The notes under the pieces: generated by a model | What the model was told of the DNA's origin: nothing | Database searches by the model: none | Seen by the model: only the letters and a program-made list of their open reading frames with translations | Source: UBA1447 sp964612185 | Lineage (GTDB): Bacteria; Bacillota; Clostridia; Oscillospirales; Acutalibacteraceae | Length of the DNA stretch: 61,387 nucleotides | Direction of reading: 5' to 3' | Assembly: GCA_964612185.1 (NCBI GenBank) | Contig: CAZTCR010000015.1 | Location: 1 to 61,387, forward strand | In this document: positions 8,270 through 16,184 of the stretch, piece by piece | How positions within the stretch are numbered: the first letter of the stretch is position 1 | Layout of the letters: the number at the start of each line of letters is the position of its first letter | Translations under genes and position numbers: made by a program

Positions 8270-9337
8270 ATGAAAAAAATCAAGGTCGCAATTATCGGCT
8301 GCGGCAGCATCGCGCACGGTTCACACACACCACATTATATTTCGAACGAAAACGCTGAAATTATCTATTTCTGCGACATTATCCCGGAACGGGCTGACAA
8401 ATATGTTGAAGAGTTCGGCTGCGGCAAGGCTGTTTATGATTATCACGAAATTCTGAATGATCCGGAACTCGACGCCGTTTCCGTGTGTACACACAACGAT
8501 TTTCACGCCCGCATCGCGATTGATTTCATGAGGGCGGGCAAAGATGTGCTTTGTGAAAAACCTCCGGCGCGCACCCTTCCAGAAGCGCTGGAAATGCAGA
8601 GAGTGGCACATGAAACCGGCAGAACCCTGAACATCGGTGTTTGCAACCGTTTCGGCAATGCCAACAATTTGATTAAAAAGCTCATTGATGACGGCGTGCT
8701 TGGCGAAATTTATCATGTTTATGCCAGTTTCCGCGCGCACCGCAGCATCCCGGGCCTGGGCGGTGATTTTACAACAAAGGCGATTTCCGGCGGCGGCTCA
8801 CTCATTGACTGGGGCGTGCATTATATCGATCTGATCCAATATTGCTGCGGCGAACCGAAACCGCTGACTGCCTCGGGTGAAGCCTTCTGCAAACTCGGAA
8901 AGGATATTCCCAACTATGTTTACAAAGATATGTGGGCGAGGGACACCGCAGAAGCCGACGGTACTTATGATGTCGATGATTCCGTGACGGGCATCGTGCG
9001 TACAACCGGCCCGGTTATCAGTTTCACGGGAGCCTGGGCGCAAAACATCGGAGTCAGCGAAACTTATATCGATTTTATGGGCGACAAAGCCGGCATAAGG
9101 CTTAATTACTGCGGCGACTTCACCCTATATTATGTGGAAGACAAAAAACTGAAAACCGATCTGCCCGAATTTGATAGTAACAACTTCTACAAAGATGAAA
9201 TCGACTCGTTCATCAACTGCGTTATTACCGGCAAAAAGAACCAGGCAAATATCGATTATGTGATCGAAACATCCAAAATTATGCAAGCTATCTATGATTC
9301 TTCCGAACAGCACAGGGAAATTCCCATTGAGGCTTAA
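8270..9337 (+). CDS. Gfo/Idh/MocA family oxidoreductase (third, divergent)
   Basis: A 355-residue family member that lacks the N-terminal extension of the two neighbours and starts directly at the Rossmann fold (MKKIKVAIIGCGSIAHGSH). The dyad region is LCEKPPARTLPEA (about residues 93-105). The C-terminal domain contains GGGSLIDWGVHYIDLIQY, in which the Asp and His match the positions used for catalysis in this family. The start was set at 8270 because AACGGAGGT lies five bases upstream; an in-frame ATG at 8210 sits on the -10 box. It is transcribed divergently from paralog B. The substrate is unknown; presence of three such enzymes suggests breakdown or remodelling of a cyclitol or amino/keto sugar. 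Confidence 0.93.
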   Translation: MKKIKVAIIGCGSIAHGSHTPHYISNENAEIIYFCDIIPERADKYVEEFGCGKAVYDYHEILNDPELDAVSVCTHNDFHARIAIDFMRAGKDVLCEKPPARTLPEALEMQRVAHETGRTLNIGVCNRFGNANNLIKKLIDDGVLGEIYHVYASFRAHRSIPGLGGDFTTKAISGGGSLIDWGVHYIDLIQYCCGEPKPLTASGEAFCKLGKDIPNYVYKDMWARDTAEADGTYDVDDSVTGIVRTTGPVISFTGAWAQNIGVSETYIDFMGDKAGIRLNYCGDFTLYYVEDKKLKTDLPEFDSNNFYKDEIDSFINCVITGKKNQANIDYVIETSKIMQAIYDSSEQHREIPIEA

Positions 9338-9364
9338 TTAAAAACTTTATTCTTTCTGCAGCTT

Positions 9365-9434
9365 CAGGCTGAACCGATAAACGGGTTCAGCCTGACTTTA
9401 TGCCCCGGCATTTCTGCCGGGGCATCGTTTTGTT
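9365..9434. terminator. Double hairpin between convergent genes
   Basis: Two consecutive perfect stems: CAGGCTGAACC / GGTTCAGCCTG (9365-9394) and TGCCCCGGCA / TGCCGGGGCA (9401-9424), the latter followed by TCGTTTTGTT on the plus strand. They lie between the third Gfo/Idh gene and the convergent giant dockerin gene, and probably end transcription from the left; either stem could also act from the right. Confidence 0.75.
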
Positions 9435-9469
9435 GATAATTCGTTGCCGGTTATGGTTAAATCAAACCT

Positions 9470-12400
9470 TTAATATGCATAAGCGATACCTGTTGTCTGA
9501 TCAATCCACATCAGGTAGCTTTCATAATTGTAGATGATATCCGCATCAACAGTTCCCGAAAGGGTGTCTCCGTTTAAGTCACCGGCAAAGAATAGATAGG
9601 GTTCGGTGACGGGGTCCCATTCGATCAAATAGCTCTCAACATTATATATGATATCCGCGTCAATCGAACCAGCGATTCCGTCCCCGTTTACATCACCGAA
9701 GATAATGACATAGTACGCACGCACAACTTCATCCGTTGCGTTGCTGATTAATTCAACCTTCGTGCCTGTGCCGAATCCGTTTGGTGTGGGTGTAACAACA
9801 ATTCTGCAGTCACCCTTTTTGTCAACATAGCCTGCTAAAAAGTCTTCTTGTGACAAACCCTCCGCCAAGCCATAGATAAAGTGACCGATGTCGTCAATAA
9901 CCGTCGCAGACCCTTCGCGCGGAATCAAGGCCGGCGCCTCAACCATTGGATTGTTCAAGTTGACCGTAATCGTGTCGTTAAGCAGGAATGTGTAGATATT
10001 CGCGGCAGCATTCATCTTTGCCGCTGATTTCCCGGTGCTTGCTGCATTAATGCCGATATTGTCCGGGTCATTAACGGTTATCGACAAATTACCCGTTGCA
10101 TCTGTCCAAACGGTTTTTGTTACCTCATTGCCGGCTTTGTCCTTTGCGTACAGCGTAAACCGGTTTTGTGTTCCGTTTGCCGCGGTCACCCCGGGAACCA
10201 ATATATCGAGCGTATTGTCCGGCTCGTTGATGACCGTTTCTATCAATTTATCGCTGGCGCAAGGTACCACATACTGTGGCCCACCTTCAAAAGCATATTC
10301 GTAAATCCTTACCATCGTTACTCCGCTGCCGCCGGATTCATTAAGCGTCGCGACACCCGCAGAAGTATCCGTTACCGTCGGATTGACGGGGTCAATGTTA
10401 TTGATCTTGATGATCTTGTTGAACACATTGCCCCAGCGGTCGACAAGGTGTGTATAAACGAGTTTGCATTCGGTTTGCGGGTTGAATCCACTGATGGAGG
10501 AGGCCGTCTTCGGCCAGTTGTTAACACTGTAACCGGCCGGGTTCGCGCTGATGTTGTTCATCAGCATCCTTGTCGCGGAGTATTGACCGTTTGCCGCGAA
10601 ATCAGCGATGACCGCCGCGTCTGTTGAATCGTTGAGGAAATAGTAGAAGCTCGCGAGCCCTTCTTTGCCATAGTTCGGGTCGTTGGACGGGTAGACGGTA
10701 TCGTTCAAACCGATCATTTCGTCATTGGTTGCTCCGCCGGATACGCGGTAAAGATAGTCTTTATTGACCCATTCGTTTTCGGTGAGAAGGTTGTTGTATG
10801 CCTTGATCGTCCCCGCGGCTCTGCCGTCATCATACCAAGCGCCGCCTTCCAAAGACATAGAGTTGCGGTATTCGACATAAATCGTGATGGTTCCTGTGGG
10901 GGTCCATGTTGTGTTTGCCGTAGTAATAGCCACGCCGTTTTGGTAGGTGGTTGTGCCGCCGGCAAGCGAGGTCGTATCTGCCGTGTTGCCTGAAGCGGAG
11001 GAATCATCCACACCGCTGATGGTATAGCGCGCGAACTGTTTGCCGCCCGCCTGAACAAATTCCGGTTTGAGCACCAGATACCCTGATTGCTTGTAGTAAT
11101 CGGAACCCAACGCGTCGTAGTTCATCCCGATGCTGTAATCGGCGTACCGGGTATTATTCACCGTCGCGCTGCCTTCGGTTACCATGCCGGCTCTTGTGCC
11201 GCCGTCATAGGTATAGCTCATCCAACCGGCGTTCACCAAACCCGATACCTTGCTGACATCCATGTTGGTCGGGTAGGATATCTTTCCATTACTGTCCGCC
11301 AAATCGGCTATGTTAACCAGAATTGCCGGGTTTTCACTGTTGGTATAGCAGAAGTAGGTGTAATACGCTTTGCCGGGATAAACATAGGAGATATCGCCGT
11401 AGTCCGCCGGGTCAAAACCATTGACGGCTATGCCGCTCCCGATCATCGCATCGGTGGTTTCGAAAACATCCAGTTTCGGCGCCTTGGTATCCTGGTAAGT
11501 TGCCAGCGCGCTGCCGCCTGCTCTTTCATCATATATCCCTGTGGCATACGCGTTAACCGTTGACTGGTCAACCGCATTCTTACCGGCTACTACTGCGTCC
11601 ACAGCACCTTGGAGTTCGTCCAGGGAGGCATCCGTATAACGGTTGAGGTTGATTAAGCCGGCCGCTTCGATTTCATCATCCACATAAGTATATTCAGCGG
11701 GGTTCGGATTCGCGAGCAGGATATCGATAGCATCGGATAGCGCCTGAGCGATTGCTGCTATTTCCGCCCTATTGGCCGCTGTGTCCGCTACGGGCGCGGT
11801 CTCCTGCAGGGCTGTTGCCGCAGCATAAGCATCCGCCACCGCCTGGCGCTGAGCGGCGTTGCCGTAGGCGTAAACACTGCCCATGTTGGTACCGTCACCG
11901 GAAAGAACCGGGAAAGAATTGACCAAGGCGGGTGTGTATTCGATATTTATTGCCGTATGAAGCGGAGTAAAATCAGCGGGGATCATCGTCCATTGCGCAT
12001 AGAGCGTTTGTGCCGCAGTTATTGCGACGGTTGTGCCGCTGCTGATTTGAGTGCCACCGCTTGTGTTTGTAAACCAGCCGTTGAATGAATACCCTTCAAA
12101 GTCAGGTGTGGGCAGCGTGCCATAGGCGCTGTCATAGGTCACATCTTTACTTGCAGGCGAAACAGAGCCGCCGTTTGCGTTAAATGTTACCGTGTAACTG
12201 CCCGCTTCCCACTGCGCGGTATAAGTGGTGCTTGCCGCGGGAACCGTTGAGGGTGGTAACGGCGACCAACTGCTGAATGTATAGCCGGTTCTGGTCACTG
12301 TCGGCGGGGTCAGGGTTGAATTGTAAGTGAGAGACTGGCTCCAACCGCCCGTACCGCCATTCGCGTCGAAGGTGATGAGGTAACTGCCGATTGCCCAAAC

Positions 12401-15400
12401 AGCGTAGAAGGTGACGACATCGCCATTGCCGGTTGTTAGGTTCAGCACGCTTTGCCCATCCATATAATCGGCTGCTGTCGCGCCGGAACTGGTTGACCAA
12501 CCGAGGAAGTTATGACCGGTTTTAATGAAGCCGTTCGATGTCAGGTTGCCGGTGACGCCATAGGTGTGCGAGGAATCGGCCGTTGAGCCGGCGTCACTCC
12601 CGTTGCCGTTATAGGTCACCGTATAAGAGTTCGCCGTCCACTGTGCTATGCAGGTTGTGTTGTTTGCCGGCATCGTCACGGGTACCGCAGGCGACCAGCC
12701 GCCAAAAGTATAACCTGTCTTGGTCGGACTTACCGGCGCAGTGACCGTTGTACCGAAATTCTGTGTAATATCGGCAACCGCAGTACCACCCTGCTCGTCA
12801 AAGGATATTGTATAGCTGTTGATTGTCCACTGCGCGACGCAGGTCATGTTGTTTGCCGGCATAACCGGAGGAACCGCGGGTGACCAACCGGTGAAAGTAT
12901 AGCCGGCTTTGGTCGGGTTCGCTGGCGCGGTAACCGTCGTGCCGAAATTCTGTGTAATATCAGAAACCGTTGTACCGCCCTGCTCGTCAAACGAGATCGT
13001 ATAGCTGTTAATCGTCCACTGGGCTACGCAGGTCATGTTGTTTGCCGGCATAGCCGGAGGAACCGCGGGTGACCAACCGGTAAAAGTATAGCCGGTCTTG
13101 GTCGGGTTCGCTGGCGCGGTAACCGTTGTACCGAAATTCTGTGTAATATCGGCAACCGCAGTACCACCCTGTTCGTCGAAGGATATGGTGTAGTTGTTGA
13201 TAATCCACTGTGCTATATAGGTAGAGTGGTCAGCCGGGACTGTGGGTGGCGGCGAGGGGGACCAACCTGTGAAAGTGTAACCAGTTCTTGTAACTGCCGG
13301 CGGCGTCAGCGACGAAGCGTAGACAAGTGACTGACTCCAACCACCCGTACCACCGTTTGCGTCAAAGATAATCGTGTAACTGTTGATACTCCACTGCGCA
13401 TAAAGTGTTACATTGCCCGCGCCTATCGGTCCGAAACTCACCCCATTGGCGTATGCCGTGCCGCTGCCGTTTGATGCTGTGTTCCAGCCGGTAAAGGAAT
13501 AGCCGGTTCTGTTGAAAGCATTGGCTGTCAGGTTGGCGGATTGTCCGTAAACAATCCCCTGATTGGACATGCTGCCGCTGCCGCCGTTTGTGTTGAAAAT
13601 AATATAGTAGGTGTTGATGGCCCACTGGGCTGTATAGGTTGAATTAGCCGCGGGTACCGTAGCCGGGGGAGCCGGAGACCAGCTGCTGAAGGTGTACCCC
13701 GTCCTCGTTACGGCGGGTGGTGTCAGCGTCGATCCGAAGGCGAGCGACTGGCTCCACCCTCCCGAACCGCCGTTGGCGTCAAAGGTAATCGCGTAATTGT
13801 TGACGCTCCACTGCGCGTATAGTGTTACATTGCCGGCTCCGATCGGCCCATAGGTTGCGCCGTTGCCGTAGGCTGTACCGCTGCCGTTGGCAGCTGTGTT
13901 CCAACCGGCGAAACTGTAGCCGGTCCTGGTGAAGGCGTTAGCGGTCAGCGCGGCGGACGAGCCGTAAGCGATGCCCTGGTTGCTCATAGAGCCGCTGCCG
14001 TTGTTCGCGTTGAAAATAATATAGTAGGTGTTCACATTCCACTGGGCTGTGCAAGTTGTATTGTTCGCCGGCATGGTGGTCGGGCAGGCGGGCGACCAGC
14101 CCGCAAAGGTATAGCCCGTTCTGGTGGATGACGGCACAGACACCGCCGTATTATAGTTCTGCGTAATGGTGGCCGGCGTCGTGCCGCCGTTGCCGTTAAA
14201 GGTTATTGAGTATTGATTGATGCTCCATTGCGCCGTATAGGTCGTATCGCCAACGCCGACGGTTGACGGAACAGACGGTGACCAGCCGGTGAATGTATAG
14301 CCCGTTCTTGTCCCCGGTGACGGTGCCGAAAGGCTTCCGCCGTAGATCATGGATGTTGCTCCCGCGCCGCCGGACCCGCCGTTGGCGTTAAAGGTGATGT
14401 TGTAGTAATACCGCCAGTAACGCTGAATCAGCACCGTACTGCCATCACCATTAATGTTGCCTGTATCGTCCGGATAATCCCAAACATAGAAACCCGCGTA
14501 TGATTTATGCGGTGCCGAAACCGTCGTATCGGTTGTCCCATACAATGTTTCCGATTCGACATAATCCCAACCGTTTTCCGCAACATTCACGACATAATGA
14601 TGCACCGTATAAGGTGTGTTGGTGTTCGCGGACCACTGGGCTGTGTAGGTGGCATCCCCTGCGGGCATCGTTGCAGGAACGCTTGGCGACCATCCGGTTA
14701 AGGTATAGCCCGACCTTGAAACAGCCGGCGCGGATATAGAGGCGCCGTACGCCGTGGAGGTCGGCCCTGTACCGCCCGAGCCGCCGTTGGCGTTGAAAGT
14801 TAAGTTATAGTAGTTGACATTCCACTGCGCCACGCAGGTCGTGTTGCCTGCCGGCATCGTGGTCGGGCAGGCAGGGCTCCATCCGGCGAAAGTATAACCT
14901 GTTCTGGATGAGGATGGCACCGATACCGAAGTGCCATAGTTTTGGGTTATCGTGGACGGCGTGGAACCGCCGTTGCCGTTAAAGTAAATGTTGTATTGAT
15001 TAATGCTCCACTGCGCGTACAAGGTATGATTGCCTACTGTCGAGACAGTCGTCGTGCTCAGTATCTTTGTCCCGCCGGAAGTGGCCGTATACCACCCGTT
15101 GAAGGTATAACCCGTTCGCGATGTGGTTGCCAGTGTGCCGTAGGTACTGGCATAAGTGACGGTTTTACTCGCCGGCGAAGGTGTGCTGCCGCCATTCGCG
15201 TTAAAGGTCACAGTATAGGTATTTGCAGTCCACTGCGCATTATAAGTTGTATTCGCGCTCGGGCCGACCGTAGGGATGGCCGGGGACCATCCGGTGAAGG
15301 TGTAGCCCGTTCTGGAAAGGCTGGTCGGCACATTGGTGCTGTTGTTGGGGTAGGTCGCACCCTGAATAGCGGTTACCGTATAGCTTGAACCGCCGTTGAC

Positions 15401-15928
15401 TGTACCGCCGTTGCCGTTCCAGGTGAGGGTCCGGTTGTAATTGGTCATTTGGCCGTTGTAGCTGAGGTTGATGGAACCGCCGCTTGTGTTATAAGACCCG
15501 CTGCCTATTCCGGCAATCTGCACTTCACCCGCGCCGAAATTGACATAAACATTGATATAGTTCCACTTCCATACACCGCCGCTGGAGTTATCCTGATACA
15601 GATATACGGCGTCAAGGAGGTTCGCCGGCCCGGTGACATACATGTTGTTAACATCGCCGTCCTCCTGGTCGTCATCGTCCCCCGTGTCGTCAATGACGCC
15701 GGAGTACCAGTCCCCAATTCCGGTCTGTGTGAGCCGGAGTTTATAGTTGGAGTCCGTGCCGACGCCGTCGCAGTCCTGCGCTTGCGTCTTCATGGAAATG
15801 TGATAAGTAATGGTTTGATTGGTTGCTTGCACCGCCGATGTCTGAAGCCGACCGAACCCCAGCGCGAGGCTTGAGACGACGAGGGTTACGACCAAAAGCC
15901 AGCTGAGTTCTTTCTTTAATCTTTTCAT
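9470..15928 (-). CDS. Giant secreted PLAT-like / InlB-repeat / dockerin protein
   Basis: A 2152-residue secreted protein. The start at 15928 gives a signal peptide (MKRLKKELSWLLVVTLVVSS, cleavage likely near residue 35) and has AAGGAG eight bases upstream. Residues about 38-150 look like a PLAT/LH2 domain (DGVGTDSNYKLRL, then an Asp-rich loop and WKWNYINVYV). From about 165 to 1312 there are about 16 InlB B-type repeats of 60-80 residues ending in AQW, with an inserted MucBP-like unit (YTVHHYVV). Three adjacent repeats are nearly identical. A helical FIVAR-like stretch (about 1320-1460) and beta-rich Ig-like regions follow. The end holds the shared pre-dockerin module (about 1993-2070) and a type I dockerin with two calcium loops (GDVNGDG, GDLNGDT). 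No enzyme domain was recognised; an adhesion or scaffold-bound role is inferred. Confidence 0.88.
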   Translation of the reverse strand: MKRLKKELSWLLVVTLVVSSLALGFGRLQTSAVQATNQTITYHISMKTQAQDCDGVGTDSNYKLRLTQTGIGDWYSGVIDDTGDDDDQEDGDVNNMYVTGPANLLDAVYLYQDNSSGGVWKWNYINVYVNFGAGEVQIAGIGSGSYNTSGGSINLSYNGQMTNYNRTLTWNGNGGTVNGGSSYTVTAIQGATYPNNSTNVPTSLSRTGYTFTGWSPAIPTVGPSANTTYNAQWTANTYTVTFNANGGSTPSPASKTVTYASTYGTLATTSRTGYTFNGWYTATSGGTKILSTTTVSTVGNHTLYAQWSINQYNIYFNGNGGSTPSTITQNYGTSVSVPSSSRTGYTFAGWSPACPTTMPAGNTTCVAQWNVNYYNLTFNANGGSGGTGPTSTAYGASISAPAVSRSGYTLTGWSPSVPATMPAGDATYTAQWSANTNTPYTVHHYVVNVAENGWDYVESETLYGTTDTTVSAPHKSYAGFYVWDYPDDTGNINGDGSTVLIQRYWRYYYNITFNANGGSGGAGATSMIYGGSLSAPSPGTRTGYTFTGWSPSVPSTVGVGDTTYTAQWSINQYSITFNGNGGTTPATITQNYNTAVSVPSSTRTGYTFAGWSPACPTTMPANNTTCTAQWNVNTYYIIFNANNGSGSMSNQGIAYGSSAALTANAFTRTGYSFAGWNTAANGSGTAYGNGATYGPIGAGNVTLYAQWSVNNYAITFDANGGSGGWSQSLAFGSTLTPPAVTRTGYTFSSWSPAPPATVPAANSTYTAQWAINTYYIIFNTNGGSGSMSNQGIVYGQSANLTANAFNRTGYSFTGWNTASNGSGTAYANGVSFGPIGAGNVTLYAQWSINSYTIIFDANGGTGGWSQSLVYASSLTPPAVTRTGYTFTGWSPSPPPTVPADHSTYIAQWIINNYTISFDEQGGTAVADITQNFGTTVTAPANPTKTGYTFTGWSPAVPPAMPANNMTCVAQWTINSYTISFDEQGGTTVSDITQNFGTTVTAPANPTKAGYTFTGWSPAVPPVMPANNMTCVAQWTINSYTISFDEQGGTAVADITQNFGTTVTAPVSPTKTGYTFGGWSPAVPVTMPANNTTCIAQWTANSYTVTYNGNGSDAGSTADSSHTYGVTGNLTSNGFIKTGHNFLGWSTSSGATAADYMDGQSVLNLTTGNGDVVTFYAVWAIGSYLITFDANGGTGGWSQSLTYNSTLTPPTVTRTGYTFSSWSPLPPSTVPAASTTYTAQWEAGSYTVTFNANGGSVSPASKDVTYDSAYGTLPTPDFEGYSFNGWFTNTSGGTQISSGTTVAITAAQTLYAQWTMIPADFTPLHTAINIEYTPALVNSFPVLSGDGTNMGSVYAYGNAAQRQAVADAYAAATALQETAPVADTAANRAEIAAIAQALSDAIDILLANPNPAEYTYVDDEIEAAGLINLNRYTDASLDELQGAVDAVVAGKNAVDQSTVNAYATGIYDERAGGSALATYQDTKAPKLDVFETTDAMIGSGIAVNGFDPADYGDISYVYPGKAYYTYFCYTNSENPAILVNIADLADSNGKISYPTNMDVSKVSGLVNAGWMSYTYDGGTRAGMVTEGSATVNNTRYADYSIGMNYDALGSDYYKQSGYLVLKPEFVQAGGKQFARYTISGVDDSSASGNTADTTSLAGGTTTYQNGVAITTANTTWTPTGTITIYVEYRNSMSLEGGAWYDDGRAAGTIKAYNNLLTENEWVNKDYLYRVSGGATNDEMIGLNDTVYPSNDPNYGKEGLASFYYFLNDSTDAAVIADFAANGQYSATRMLMNNISANPAGYSVNNWPKTASSISGFNPQTECKLVYTHLVDRWGNVFNKIIKINNIDPVNPTVTDTSAGVATLNESGGSGVTMVRIYEYAFEGGPQYVVPCASDKLIETVINEPDNTLDILVPGVTAANGTQNRFTLYAKDKAGNEVTKTVWTDATGNLSITVNDPDNIGINAASTGKSAAKMNAAANIYTFLLNDTITVNLNNPMVEAPALIPREGSATVIDDIGHFIYGLAEGLSQEDFLAGYVDKKGDCRIVVTPTPNGFGTGTKVELISNATDEVVRAYYVIIFGDVNGDGIAGSIDADIIYNVESYLIEWDPVTEPYLFFAGDLNGDTLSGTVDADIIYNYESYLMWIDQTTGIAYAY
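12646..13212 (-). repeat. Three tandem 189-bp repeats within the giant gene
   Basis: Three adjoining copies of a 63-codon InlB B-type unit are nearly identical at the DNA level; the segment encoding SFDEQGG recurs at about 12789, 12978 and 13167, exactly 189 bases apart. The other repeats of the gene are much more diverged, so this block is a recent tandem duplication within the reading frame and a likely site of copy-number change or assembly error. Confidence 0.85.
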
Positions 15929-16000
15929 AAAACTATCTCCTTGTCTCAAAAACAAGCATCTCAAATACAACCGCACAAACTTACCCTATTCTATGTATAC

Positions 16001-16029
16001 ATTCTAATACACAAATAAAATAAAGTCAA
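16001..16029 (-). promoter_or_regulatory. Promoter of the giant dockerin gene
   Basis: Minus strand: -35 TTGACT (16029-16024), 17-base spacer, -10 TAGAAT (16006-16001). It lies 70-100 bases before the start at 15928 and downstream of the terminator of the preceding gene, so this gene is probably transcribed on its own. Confidence 0.65.
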
Positions 16030-16100
16030 CAGATATATTCCTAAATATAAACACAGTAAAACAAAAGCGATAAGCCATTGCTGTATTTCTCAAATTATTA

Positions 16101-16139
16101 AAACAAGCGGGTTCCGCATTATGCTTCCGCCGCTTGTTT
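16101..16139 (-). terminator. Terminator after the 838-residue phosphoesterase gene
   Basis: Ten-base-pair inverted repeat AAACAAGCGG / CCGCTTGTTT, read on the minus strand and followed by TTTTAATAATTT. Its stem is nearly the same as that of the hairpin at 21068-21106. Confidence 0.7.
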
Positions 16140-16184
16140 ATATCCCAATCTTTCGTGTTTGCGTAACTGCTCAACTCCTGCTGA

